Both the position numbers and the translations under genes were made by a program. 64,000 nucleotides of DNA from Avichristensenella sp031549905 (lineage in GTDB: Bacteria; Bacillota; Clostridia; Christensenellales; Aristaeellaceae). The notes beneath the pieces are model-generated. The model saw only the letters and a list, made by a program, of their open reading frames with translations, had not been told where the DNA came from and ran no database searches. Within the stretch, counting starts at the first letter, position 1. Every line of letters begins with the position of its first letter. The stretch spans positions 1 through 64,000 of the forward strand of contig JAVBPC010000076.1 of assembly GCA_031549905.1 (NCBI GenBank). The letters are read 5' to 3'. Of this stretch, positions 9,301-17,738 are shown piece by piece.

Positions 9301-12300
9301 AAGACTTCCACGGCGAGCGCACCGATGAAAACCTGGGAAAAACGGTGGTTGACCTGTTCCGCGCCCAGGCGGAGCGCACGCCGGAAAATACCGCTGTGGT
9401 ATCCGGCGAGGCAAGAATCACATACGCAAAACTTGATCGCATTACCGACAACATTGCCGCGCACCTTGCGCAGCAAGGCGTCTCGGCGGGGGAGTTTGTC
9501 GGGATTCTGGTGAACCGCTCCGAAAGGATGCCCATCTGTGCGCTCGGCGTGCTGAAAGCCCGCGCGGCGTATGTGCCGCTGGACCCCAGCTACCCGCCGG
9601 AGCGCCTGGAGTTCATGCTTGCCGATGCCGGCGTCTCCATTGTGCTGGTGGATGAAGGGCTGGAAAGCCTGATTCCCGGTTTCAATGGAAAATTACTTCT
9701 AACATCATCCATATCTACGCTCCCCGACGCCGTGCCCCCCGAAGCGCCGGGGCCGGATGGCACGTTCGTGCTGCTGTACACATCCGGCACCACGGGCCTG
9801 CCCAAGGGCGTGCGGCTGACGCACGCGAACCTGACGAATTTCTGCACCTGGTATCGGAACAAGCACGAAATCACAGAGCGGGACGGCTCCCTGGCGTACG
9901 CCAGCTTCGGCTTTGACGCCAACACGATGGATACCTACCCCGCGCTGATTTCGGGCGCAAGCGTGCACATCATTCCGGAAGAGATGCGCCTGGACCTGCC
10001 CGCGCTGGATGCCTACTGCGCCGCGAACCGCGTCACGGTCCTGTTCATGACAACACAGCTGGGCCGCCAGTTTGCGCAGATGAAGCGCAAAAGCCGCCCG
10101 CGCGCGCTAAGCATCGGCGGCGAGTCTCTTACCCCGCTATCTCCGCCGGATGACATCACATTCTACAACGTGTACGGCCCCACGGAGTGCACGGTGCTGA
10201 GCACCTGGTACCGGATCGACAGGCTGTACGACCGCGTGCCGATTGGCTACCCGCTTTCCAACATGGCGATCTATGTGCTGGATAAGCACGGCCGCCTCGC
10301 GCCCATCGGCGCGGCGGGCGAGCTTTGCATTGCCGGCCGCCAGGTCGCCGCCGGGTACCTGAACCGCCCGGAACTGACCGCCGAGAAGTTCACGAAGAAC
10401 CCGTTTACCGATGAGGCGGACTACGCCCGCATCTACCACACAGGAGACGTGGTGCGCTACCTGCCCAGCGGTGCGATCGATTTTGTGGGCCGCCGCGATT
10501 TCCAGGTGAAGATCCGCGGTTTCCGTGTGGAGCTGACGGAAATAGAAGGCCGCATCCGAGAATATGCGGGCATCACGGACGCCGCCGTGGTCGCATTGGA
10601 TGCGCCGGGCGGCGGCAAGTGCGCGGCCGCGTACATCGTTTCCGCCGCGCCCGTGGATGTTGCCGCGCTGCATGACTTCATCGAGGAAAAGCTGCCGCCG
10701 TACATGGTGCCTGCCGCCACGATGCAGATCGACCGGATTCCGCTGAACCCCAACGGCAAGATAGACAGGCGCAAGCTGCCCGCGCCGGTGTTCGGCGGCG
10801 GCGAGGCATCCGGCGCGGATATCAAGGCGCGCCCGCTCAACATCCTGGAAGAGAAGATCATGGCCGCCGTGCGCGATGTGCTGGGGCATGACCAGTTTGG
10901 CCCGGACAGCAACCTGCTCAGGGCTGGGCTTGCGTCGCTGTCGGCGATCAAGCTGATGGCGATGCTGGATGAGGCGCTGGGCTGCGCGCCGTCTGTGCGC
11001 GATTTCATGCGCGAGCCCACGGTACTGGGCATCGAGAACCTGCTGCTGGAGCGCCTGCTGGCCGGAAAAGTGCCGGAGCAGACCGCGCCCGCTGTGCCCG
11101 CAACGCGCGAAAACTACCCGCTGTCGCACAACCAGATGGGCGTGTACCTGGACTGCATGAAAGCGCCCGATGCCATGAACTACAACATTCCGATATTCCT
11201 GGCGCTGCCCGGCGGCGTTGACGCGCGCCGCCTGCAAAGCGCGGTGCAGGCTGTGATTGACGTGCACCCCGCCCTTCGCGCGCGCCTTGTCAGGCACGGG
11301 GAAACCGCCCAGCAAACGCAGGGGAATGCCATAACGGTTATATTTGAGCAGATGACGGTGACGGAGTTTGCGGCGTACAAATCGGCCTTCATGCGCCCGT
11401 TCGATCTGTTCAAAGATTCGCTGTGCCGCGCGGCGGTGGTCGCTGCGCCGGATCAGGTGCACCTGCTGCTGGATTTCCATCACATCGTGTTTGACGGCGC
11501 GTCCGCCGACCTGTTCCTGCGCGCGGTCGGTGAAGCCTATGACGGAACCGCGCCGCAGGCCGAGCGCCTGAGCGCGTTCGACTGGGCGGCAGCGGACATT
11601 GAACAGGAAGGCACGCAGGCGTGGCAGGACGCGAAAGCGTACTTCGACGGCAAGCTGACCGACTTCGAATCGGCATCGCAGCTGTCGCCGGATATGGGCT
11701 CGCAAAACAAAGAAGGGCTGCTGCAGGAGGCCGTGCGGACAGTGGACCGCGCCCAGGTGGAGGCGTTCTGCGCGAAGCACGGCGTCACCCCGGCGGGGCT
11801 GTTCGCGGCGGCGTCCGCGTATGCCGTCAGTCGCTGGGTAAACAGCCCCAAGGTGTATCTGGCCATGATCAGCAGCGGCCGAGACGACCCGAGGCTGCGG
11901 AACACTGCGGGCATGTTCGTGCGCACGCTGCCGCTTGTCATCGGCAGGCAATCCGATCAGACGGTGCTGGAATACATTGAGTCCGCGCAGCGGGAGCTGA
12001 CCGGCGCTATCGCCCACGAAAACTACCCGTTCACCCGCGTTGCCGCAGACTACGGCTATACGCCGCACATCATGTACGCCTGTGAGCTGGGCGTGCTGGA
12101 AGCATACCGCATCGGCGGCGAAACCGCCGTGATGTCGCCCCCCGGGCTGCAGAAGCCGAAATTCCCGCTGTCCATCCACATCGAAAACAGGGACGGCGGC
12201 ATGGTGTTCGCCGTGCAGTATGACGACGGCAAGTACTCCGGGCAGATGATGGCGGCGTTTGCGGAAACGCTTCAGCAGGCGCTGGAGAACATGATGGCGC

Positions 12301-15300
12301 GCCCGGATCGTCCGGCGTGCACCGTCTCGCTGATGTCAAAAGACCAGCGGGCGCTGATCGCAAAATTCAACGATACCTGCGATGTGCCGGAGGATACGCT
12401 CCACGGCATGTTTGAGGCGACGGCAGCCAAAAACCCCGACCGCGTCGCCCTGATCGCCTGCAATGAAACGCTGACCTACGCCCAGCTGAACGCCGAAAGC
12501 AACAGGCTGGCGCACGGGTTGCTTGCGCGGGGGCTGCAGCCGGAGGATCGCGTAGCGCTGTTGCTGCGCCGCACCAGCCGCCCGCTGATCGCCATGCTTG
12601 CCGTGCTGAAAGCGGGCGGCGCGTACATCCCCCTTGACCCCGAATACCCGGAAGAGCGGGTGCGCTACATCGCAGAGGACAGCGCCGCGCGGTTCACCCT
12701 GACCGAAAACGAAGTGGATGCGTACCGCGAAGGCCAGCCCGCGCACAACCCTGGGCTTGCCGTGTCGCCCTGCCAGCTGGCGTACCTGATCTACACTTCC
12801 GGCTCCACCGGCAAGCCCAAGGGCGTCATGATCGAGCACAGGGGCATCGCAAACTATGTCAACGCCCACCCGAAGAACATCCATGTGCACGCCTTGGCGA
12901 CCGAAGCCAGCGTACTGCTGTCCACCACCACCATCGCGTTTGATATGTTCCTCAAGGAAAGCATGACCATGCTGTGCAATGGCGGCACGCTGGTGTTTGC
13001 GGATGAGCAGTCCGCCCACGACCCCGTGCGCCTTGCCCAGATGTTTGCCGAAACCGGCGCGGACGCGTTCAACGCCACGCCTTCCGTCATGCTGGAATAC
13101 ACGTCTTACCCCCCGCTGCTGGATGCGATCCGCCGCTGCAAGGTCATCATGTGCGGCGCGGAAAAGTACCCCGAAGCGCTGCTGAAACGCTTCAGCGGCT
13201 GCGGCGCGCAGCGGTTCAATACCTACGGCCCCACGGAGATTTCGGTTTCATCAAACGCGCAAAAGCTGGAAGAGGGCAAGCGCATCACGGTGGGCGCGCC
13301 GCTGCTGGGCGTGCGGGAGCAGGTGGTCGATACGGACGGCAACCCGCTGCCCCCGTTGGTGGTGGGCGAGCTGATCATCGGCGGGCGCGGCGTCGCCAGG
13401 GGCTACAACAACCTGCCCGAGCAGACCGCCGAGCGGTTCATCACCGTAGACGGCATTAGGTCGTACCGTACCGGCGATATGTCCCGCTGGACGCCGGGCG
13501 GCGAAATTGAAATTCTGGGCCGAAACGACGGACAGATCAAGCTGCGCGGCCTGCGCATCGAGATGGGCGAAATCGAAACCGCGCTTGCCGCTGTGGACGG
13601 CGTGAGAACCTGCGCGGTGGTGATTCGCAAACTGCAAGGCTCTGAGCACCTGTGCGCGTATTATATCGCGGATAGGCAAATCCCGGCGGGCGATGTGCGC
13701 GACGCGCTGAAACAGCGGCTTGCGCATTACATGGTGCCCACGGCGTACCTCCAGATAGCCGCCATGCCCAAGACCCCCAACGGCAAGAACGACCTGATGG
13801 CTCTGCCCGACCCGGAACTGCTGCGCAGCGGGCAGTATGTGGTCCCGCGCGGTGAAACGGAACAGAAGCTGTGCGCCATATTTGGCAAGGTGCTGAACCT
13901 GGATGCCGTGGGCGCGGAGGATAACTTCTTTGAGCTGGGCGGAAGCTCCCTGATGGTTACGCGCGTGGTGATCGAGGCGGAAAACGCGGGCCTTGCGGGT
14001 GCGGACGGCGCGAAGATTTCGTATGCGGATGTGTTCGCGCACCCGACCCCGCGCGATCTGGCCGCGCTGCTGAGCGGCGGCAGGCAGGAGCAGCCCGCCA
14101 AAGAAGAGGAAACCTACGACTACACCGCCATTCACGCCATGCTGGCCACGCAGGGCGGCATCCCCCCGCGGTTTGAAAAGCTATCCGGCACGGTGCTGCT
14201 GACCGGCGCCACGGGCTTCCTGGGCATCCACATGCTGCATGCGCTGGTGACCGGCGAGCACGCAGAAACCGTGACAAAGGTATACTGCCTTGTCAGGAAA
14301 GGCCGGTTCCAGTCCGCGCAGCAAAGGCTGAAACACATGCTGTTCTATTATTTCGAGGACAGCTTTGACAGTCTGTGGGATGACAAGCTTTTTGCCATCG
14401 ACGGCGACATGACAAACGCGGAAACCATGGCGCGGATGCGCGAATACCCCGCGCAGACGGTGATCAACTGCGCGGCGAACGTATCGCACTTTGCGCGCGA
14501 CAGCGCCAGCTTTGATGTGAACGTGGCGGGCGTGCGGAACCTCATCGCGTACTGCCGCGATGTGAGGGCGCGGCTGATCCATGTATCCACCACCAGCGTC
14601 GGCGGGTTCTCCGTGGATGGCGTTCCGCCCAGGGATACAAAGCTGGATGAAACAATGCTGTTCTTCGGCCAGAACATGGAAAACCAGTATGTGCAAACCA
14701 AGTTCTTGGCCGAGCGTGAGATACTGGAAAGCTGCCTGGCGGGCCTTGACGCGAAGATCATGCGCGTGGGCAACCTGATGGCCAGGAACCGGGACGGTGA
14801 GTTCCAGATCAACACGAAGGGCAACAGCTTCCTGGGCAGGCTGCGCGCGTACGCCGCGGTTGGCTGCTTCCCGTACTCCGCCTATTCCATGCTGATGGAG
14901 CTTGCCCCCATCGACAGCACCGCAGAGGCGATCCTGAAGCTGTCCTGCACGCCGGCGCAGTGCCGCATCTTCCACCCGTACAACAACCACTACCTGTTCA
15001 TGGGCGATTTCATCAACCAGATGAATGAGGAAGGCGTGCCCATCCAGCTGGTGGAGGATGCGGAGTTTGATGCGGCGGTCTCCGTCGCGATGCAGGACCA
15101 GAGGCGCGCCGAAAGCCTGACCAGCATCATGGCGTACCGCAACATGGCCGGCGGAAAGGCTGCGGTTCCCATCGCCACCGTTTGCGAGCATACGGTGCAA
15201 ACTCTGCTGCGTATGGGGTGGCACTGGCCGGAGACCGGCGTGGAATACCAGCGCAGCTTTGTGCGCTTCCTGGTGGGCATGGGCATAATCGGAGGTGACG

Positions 15301-15311
15301 ACAATGTTTGA
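6351..15311 (+). CDS. trimodular nonribosomal peptide synthetase with terminal reductase (A-T-C-A-T-C-A-T-R)
   Basis: This 2986-residue assembly line has three modules. A1 (1-470; Y-T-S-G-S-T-G near 134), T1 (L-G-G-D-S near 512), C1 (H-H-I-I-M-D-G near 684), A2 (about 1000-1475), T2 (G-L-A-S-L-S near 1526), C2 (H-H-I-V-F-D-G near 1711), A3 (about 2020-2480), T3 (L-G-G-S-S near 2530), and an NAD(P)H thioester reductase (T-G-A-T-G-F-L-G near 2620, Y-V-Q-T-K near 2780). Both condensation domains keep HHxxxDG and all carrier domains keep their serine. My hand-read pocket codes are I-A-V-F-L-G-V-A-L-K (A1), D-A-M-F-S-G-V-V-L-K (A2) and D-M-K-N-M-G-T-V-S-K (A3). A1 lacks Asp235, which binds the alpha-amine, so it may load a non-amino acid starter. 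The product is predicted to be released as an aldehyde or alcohol. No thioesterase or epimerase domain was seen. Confidence 0.95.
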   Translation: MKQTVIASILAAARQTPGKAAVVADDRTVTYAELSTQTRRVAFQLQAQGIGRGDIVPIFLERGVDAVAAMLGVLYAGAAFCNVSTEYPPDRVAFIYRDTNAKLHIDAAWMAALGEQMAGQATASEADDTALVVYTSGSTGNPKGVALSHATICQSAHNMILGRTAEDIFMSMASFSFIAVLVDIFSPLMLGATVHVLNAQLRTDARLLADYVKEKGITTGFEPPQFAARFLEIADGALRVLLVGSERVRNLYSTRTQIINVYGASETAALVAFFSVDRPYADSTPIGFAPPGVTLYLLDDDGNKVPAGETGEICVAGQIASGYLNLPEQTAEKFIRNPYATSEHDAVLYRTGDLGRFGGDGALIYVQRKDWMLKVSGYRVEPGEIEAAIVSRSDVKQAVVKGFQNASGETSLYAVYTADTAIPPDAVLEAIRGFLPDYMLPSYLEQIPAMPLNINGKIDRKNILPPDFTKLQQAYEPPQGDAETALCEAFAKVLKLPKIGAMDDFTALGGDSMAAVRLQAALPQYALAAADILSLRTPRKLAEVLTARRPLTKAAPMETYPLTHAEKQMAAEQSMDPGSVQYNINLAQTLSGQLDVDRLTAAIQALINRHAILRSGYRMVGGEYRRFVRGDAKVILPLESCDAESLQTRIDAANKPYDLENDPLYRFTLYRLAPDLHVLHMAFHHIIMDGTAAPALLADLWALYEGKTPPAPAFDFADFAVWQQENGDDAAAEAYYASLFAGGLPENEMPTHPLRPETLPVADTDLFAALPAHSLQKAARRLGVTEYVLITAALGLTVAKYCGSEDIMLGTAMNGRTQPETADMVGMFVSTVPLRFRFSAESSAADVIRETAAMIARAQAHQGYPFPRLVTEYAPDRNPSRGPLFDVLLNHLNSLPRFELPGLSVCDRPIKRQALANDLVMETTLNGDALDIKLSYSQRLYDDGIAAGILEQFTAILQRFVKDAEMPVLDAAELPDAMRRRIIEDFHGERTDENLGKTVVDLFRAQAERTPENTAVVSGEARITYAKLDRITDNIAAHLAQQGVSAGEFVGILVNRSERMPICALGVLKARAAYVPLDPSYPPERLEFMLADAGVSIVLVDEGLESLIPGFNGKLLLTSSISTLPDAVPPEAPGPDGTFVLLYTSGTTGLPKGVRLTHANLTNFCTWYRNKHEITERDGSLAYASFGFDANTMDTYPALISGASVHIIPEEMRLDLPALDAYCAANRVTVLFMTTQLGRQFAQMKRKSRPRALSIGGESLTPLSPPDDITFYNVYGPTECTVLSTWYRIDRLYDRVPIGYPLSNMAIYVLDKHGRLAPIGAAGELCIAGRQVAAGYLNRPELTAEKFTKNPFTDEADYARIYHTGDVVRYLPSGAIDFVGRRDFQVKIRGFRVELTEIEGRIREYAGITDAAVVALDAPGGGKCAAAYIVSAAPVDVAALHDFIEEKLPPYMVPAATMQIDRIPLNPNGKIDRRKLPAPVFGGGEASGADIKARPLNILEEKIMAAVRDVLGHDQFGPDSNLLRAGLASLSAIKLMAMLDEALGCAPSVRDFMREPTVLGIENLLLERLLAGKVPEQTAPAVPATRENYPLSHNQMGVYLDCMKAPDAMNYNIPIFLALPGGVDARRLQSAVQAVIDVHPALRARLVRHGETAQQTQGNAITVIFEQMTVTEFAAYKSAFMRPFDLFKDSLCRAAVVAAPDQVHLLLDFHHIVFDGASADLFLRAVGEAYDGTAPQAERLSAFDWAAADIEQEGTQAWQDAKAYFDGKLTDFESASQLSPDMGSQNKEGLLQEAVRTVDRAQVEAFCAKHGVTPAGLFAAASAYAVSRWVNSPKVYLAMISSGRDDPRLRNTAGMFVRTLPLVIGRQSDQTVLEYIESAQRELTGAIAHENYPFTRVAADYGYTPHIMYACELGVLEAYRIGGETAVMSPPGLQKPKFPLSIHIENRDGGMVFAVQYDDGKYSGQMMAAFAETLQQALENMMARPDRPACTVSLMSKDQRALIAKFNDTCDVPEDTLHGMFEATAAKNPDRVALIACNETLTYAQLNAESNRLAHGLLARGLQPEDRVALLLRRTSRPLIAMLAVLKAGGAYIPLDPEYPEERVRYIAEDSAARFTLTENEVDAYREGQPAHNPGLAVSPCQLAYLIYTSGSTGKPKGVMIEHRGIANYVNAHPKNIHVHALATEASVLLSTTTIAFDMFLKESMTMLCNGGTLVFADEQSAHDPVRLAQMFAETGADAFNATPSVMLEYTSYPPLLDAIRRCKVIMCGAEKYPEALLKRFSGCGAQRFNTYGPTEISVSSNAQKLEEGKRITVGAPLLGVREQVVDTDGNPLPPLVVGELIIGGRGVARGYNNLPEQTAERFITVDGIRSYRTGDMSRWTPGGEIEILGRNDGQIKLRGLRIEMGEIETALAAVDGVRTCAVVIRKLQGSEHLCAYYIADRQIPAGDVRDALKQRLAHYMVPTAYLQIAAMPKTPNGKNDLMALPDPELLRSGQYVVPRGETEQKLCAIFGKVLNLDAVGAEDNFFELGGSSLMVTRVVIEAENAGLAGADGAKISYADVFAHPTPRDLAALLSGGRQEQPAKEEETYDYTAIHAMLATQGGIPPRFEKLSGTVLLTGATGFLGIHMLHALVTGEHAETVTKVYCLVRKGRFQSAQQRLKHMLFYYFEDSFDSLWDDKLFAIDGDMTNAETMARMREYPAQTVINCAANVSHFARDSASFDVNVAGVRNLIAYCRDVRARLIHVSTTSVGGFSVDGVPPRDTKLDETMLFFGQNMENQYVQTKFLAEREILESCLAGLDAKIMRVGNLMARNRDGEFQINTKGNSFLGRLRAYAAVGCFPYSAYSMLMELAPIDSTAEAILKLSCTPAQCRIFHPYNNHYLFMGDFINQMNEEGVPIQLVEDAEFDAAVSVAMQDQRRAESLTSIMAYRNMAGGKAAVPIATVCEHTVQTLLRMGWHWPETGVEYQRSFVRFLVGMGIIGGDDNV

Positions 15312-17058
15312 GCGGAGCGGCGCATTGCTGGAGCGCAAGTTCAGGAAATTCCTGCTGCCAACGATATTGACATCGATGGCCATTTCCCTGGCGACCGTGG
15401 TGGACAGCGTGATCGTGGGCAATTTGCTGGGCGAAAAGGCGCTGTCGGCAATCGGCCTTTCGGGGCCGGTGCTGTACAGCCTGAACACGATCTACCTGCT
15501 GTTCGCGGTGGGGGGCGTGACGCTGGCCTCCATCGCCAGGGGGGAGCGCGATACCGCGAAGGCGAACAGCATCTTTACGCTGTCCATCGGCGTGGGGCTT
15601 GCCGTGATGACGGTGTTCATATCCCTGCTGCTTATCTTCATGGGGCCGATATGCCACGCCTTGGCACAAAACAATGCAGAGCTGGAATCCATGACGCGCA
15701 GCTACCTGACGCCGATGGTGCTGGTAGGGCCGACAATGATGCTGATCATGGGCATGGCGCAGTTCATCCGCACGGATGGCAGCCCGAAGATCTCCGCCGC
15801 GATCGCGCTGGTGGCAAACATCGTCAACCTGATACTCGATTACATCCTGATCAGGTTCTTTGGCACCGGCATCGCGGGCGCGGCGTGGTCCACGGTCATC
15901 GGGTACCTGACTGGGATTCTGATGCTGATTCCCTACCTGCACTCAAAGAACCGCAACTTCCACTTCATCAAGCCCGCGCCCCGTGCGGTGCGGCAGGTTG
16001 GGAACATCGCACGCACGGGCACGCCCAAGGCGCTGGTGCAGTGCCTGAGCTTCTTAAGAACGCTTGCGCTGAACACCATCATCCTCAGCACCATCGGCGC
16101 GCCGGGCGTTGCCGCGCTGACCATCTGCATCAACGCGCTGATGATGGCGAACATCTTTATCGGCGGCACAAACGATACGCTGCTGCCCATCGTCGGCACG
16201 CTGTTTGGCGAAAAGGATTATGTGGGCATTCGCTATTCGATCAAGTCGGGCGCGAAGGTGCTGGTGGGCGCGTGCGCGGTGATGGTGGCGCTGTTCCTGG
16301 TGTTCCCGGAGGGTATTTGCCGCCTGTTCGGCATTGTGACACCGGAGGGCGTGTCTTCCGCGACCACGGCGCTGCGCCTGTACGCGCTGAGCCTGCCGGT
16401 GTACAGCGTGAACATCCTGCTGCAAAACTTCTACCAGACCACGGGGCGGCTTACCAACGCCAATGTGGTTGCGTGCTCCAACGGGTTTGTGTTTGTGGTG
16501 CTATTCGCGCTGATCCTGGCCCCGGCGAACGCAAGCCTCGTGTGGCTGTCGTTCCTGCTGTCGGAGGTGTGCACGTTCCTGGTGATCCTGGTGATGGGGC
16601 GGAGGGTGCGCAGGCGGGACGGTGTCACGGGCCTGCTGCTGCTAAAAGAGGATGCCCGCACCGGCGCTGAGCTTGACCTTTCCGTTCCGGGCACGGAAGC
16701 CGCCGCCGCGGCGCTGGCTGAGCAGTGCACTGATTTCTGCGCCGCGCAGTTTGGCGATGCCGCGCTTGCGGGCCGTGCGGGCGTTGCGGCAAAAGAGCTG
16801 GCAGGCAATATCGCCAAGTACGGCTATGCGCCGCAGACGGGCGTGATGGATGTGCTGGTTCGCCGCGAAAAGGATGCGCTGATCCTGCGGTTCCGCGATG
16901 ACGGCGTGCCCTTTGACCCCACCGCGCAGCAAGAGAAAAATGGCGGCATTGGGCGGGTACGGGCAATATCGGACGGCATGACGTACACCCGGCCCGTCGG
17001 GTTCAATTCCACGCTGGTTACGTTCCGGTTGGATCGTGCGCCGGAAATGCGGCAGTGA
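15304..17058 (+). CDS. MATE-family exporter fused to a C-terminal RsbW-like ATPase domain
   Basis: The first 440 or so of 584 residues form a 12-helix MATE/NorM-like transporter, starting with M-F-E-R-S and the conserved V-D-S-V-I-V-G-N-L-L-G in helix 1. The last 130 residues are a soluble GHKL/HATPase domain. They carry an N-box-like A-K-E-L-A-G-N-I-A-K-Y, a G1-like R-D-D-G-V-P-F-D-P, and a glycine-rich N-G-G-I-G-R-V-R-A-I-S-D segment, as in anti-sigma kinases. A GGAGG site 8 bases upstream selects the ATG at 15304, which overlaps the NRPS stop by 8 bases. The stop overlaps the Sfp gene as GTGA. Export of the NRPS product is the likely role. The ATPase domain may be regulatory; that is inference. 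Confidence 0.9.
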   Translation: MFERSGALLERKFRKFLLPTILTSMAISLATVVDSVIVGNLLGEKALSAIGLSGPVLYSLNTIYLLFAVGGVTLASIARGERDTAKANSIFTLSIGVGLAVMTVFISLLLIFMGPICHALAQNNAELESMTRSYLTPMVLVGPTMMLIMGMAQFIRTDGSPKISAAIALVANIVNLILDYILIRFFGTGIAGAAWSTVIGYLTGILMLIPYLHSKNRNFHFIKPAPRAVRQVGNIARTGTPKALVQCLSFLRTLALNTIILSTIGAPGVAALTICINALMMANIFIGGTNDTLLPIVGTLFGEKDYVGIRYSIKSGAKVLVGACAVMVALFLVFPEGICRLFGIVTPEGVSSATTALRLYALSLPVYSVNILLQNFYQTTGRLTNANVVACSNGFVFVVLFALILAPANASLVWLSFLLSEVCTFLVILVMGRRVRRRDGVTGLLLLKEDARTGAELDLSVPGTEAAAAALAEQCTDFCAAQFGDAALAGRAGVAAKELAGNIAKYGYAPQTGVMDVLVRREKDALILRFRDDGVPFDPTAQQEKNGGIGRVRAISDGMTYTRPVGFNSTLVTFRLDRAPEMRQ

Positions 17059-17657
17059 TCTACCTGTATGAAAACCCTGGCGCGGCGCCGGAGGCGCTGA
17101 TCCGCGAAACCCTGCCCCTGATGCCGCCCGAGCGTCGGAAAAAGGCGCTTCGCTACCGGTTTGCGGCGGACCGCAACATGTGCGTGATCGCGTACTGGCT
17201 GCTGATGCAGGGGCTTGAAAGGGAGTACGGCATCAAGAAGCCACCGACATTCCTGTACGGTGAAAACGGGAAACCGGCGCTGGCAGAACATCCAGGCATC
17301 CATTTTAACGTAAGCCACTGCAGGGCGGGCGTCGCCTGCGCGGTCTGCGATGATGAGGTTGGCATCGATATTGAGGAGACTCAGCCGTTTGGCATTGCCG
17401 TGGCAAGGCGCGTGTTCACGCCGGGGGAGCTTGCCCTGCTTGCGCAAAGCGGAGAACCGGACAGCCTGTTTTGCCGCCTGTGGGCAAGGAAGGAAGCATA
17501 CCTCAAGCGGCACGGCCTCGGCATTTCGGATGAGCTGAACAGGCTGGAGCTGCCCGATGACGGCTTTCATTTCGCCGAACTGGCAAATGCGTGGGTGTGC
17601 TGGCACGGCCCCCCGGGTGCCTCAATGGAAGTACATAAAATGAAATACGCAAAATAA
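17055..17657 (+). CDS. 4'-phosphopantetheinyl transferase (Sfp-type)
   Basis: This 200-residue enzyme moves phosphopantetheine from CoA to the carrier-domain serines of the NRPS. The three Sfp signatures are present: F-N-V-S-H-C (CoA-binding), V-G-I-D-I-E (Mg-binding Asp and Glu), and W-A-R-K-E-A-Y-L-K (catalytic Glu and Lys). The GTG start at 17055 overlaps the upstream TGA. Having the activating enzyme as the last gene of the NRPS operon supports a self-contained biosynthetic unit. It is slightly short for Sfp (about 224 residues) but complete in its motifs. Confidence 0.95.
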   Translation: MIYLYENPGAAPEALIRETLPLMPPERRKKALRYRFAADRNMCVIAYWLLMQGLEREYGIKKPPTFLYGENGKPALAEHPGIHFNVSHCRAGVACAVCDDEVGIDIEETQPFGIAVARRVFTPGELALLAQSGEPDSLFCRLWARKEAYLKRHGLGISDELNRLELPDDGFHFAELANAWVCWHGPPGASMEVHKMKYAK

Positions 17658-17658
17658 A

Positions 17659-17711
17659 TTCCAGGTGAGCTTTGAAGGGATCATGATCCCTCGAAACCCA
17701 CCTGGAACTTG
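17659..17711. terminator. bidirectional terminator between convergent operons
   Basis: A long imperfect inverted repeat (TTCCAGGTG at the left arm, CACCTGGAA at the right arm) has the palindrome GGGATCATGATCCC at its centre. It lies directly between the Sfp stop at 17657 and the converging transporter operon, and a T-rich stretch follows on the right. Confidence 0.75.
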
Positions 17712-17738
17712 TTTTGCCTAAGCCTAACCCGTAAGGGC

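Noticed and set aside
10137..12179. 680-codon open frame on the minus strand inside the NRPS
   Set aside because: It is antisense to the C1/A2/C2 region, has a biased His/Arg/Gln-rich composition typical of a mirrored GC-rich gene, and has no ribosome site or family motif.
14181..15488. 435-codon minus-strand frame over the NRPS reductase domain
   Set aside because: The reductase motifs on the plus strand are intact and this frame runs across the NRPS/MATE junction without signals.
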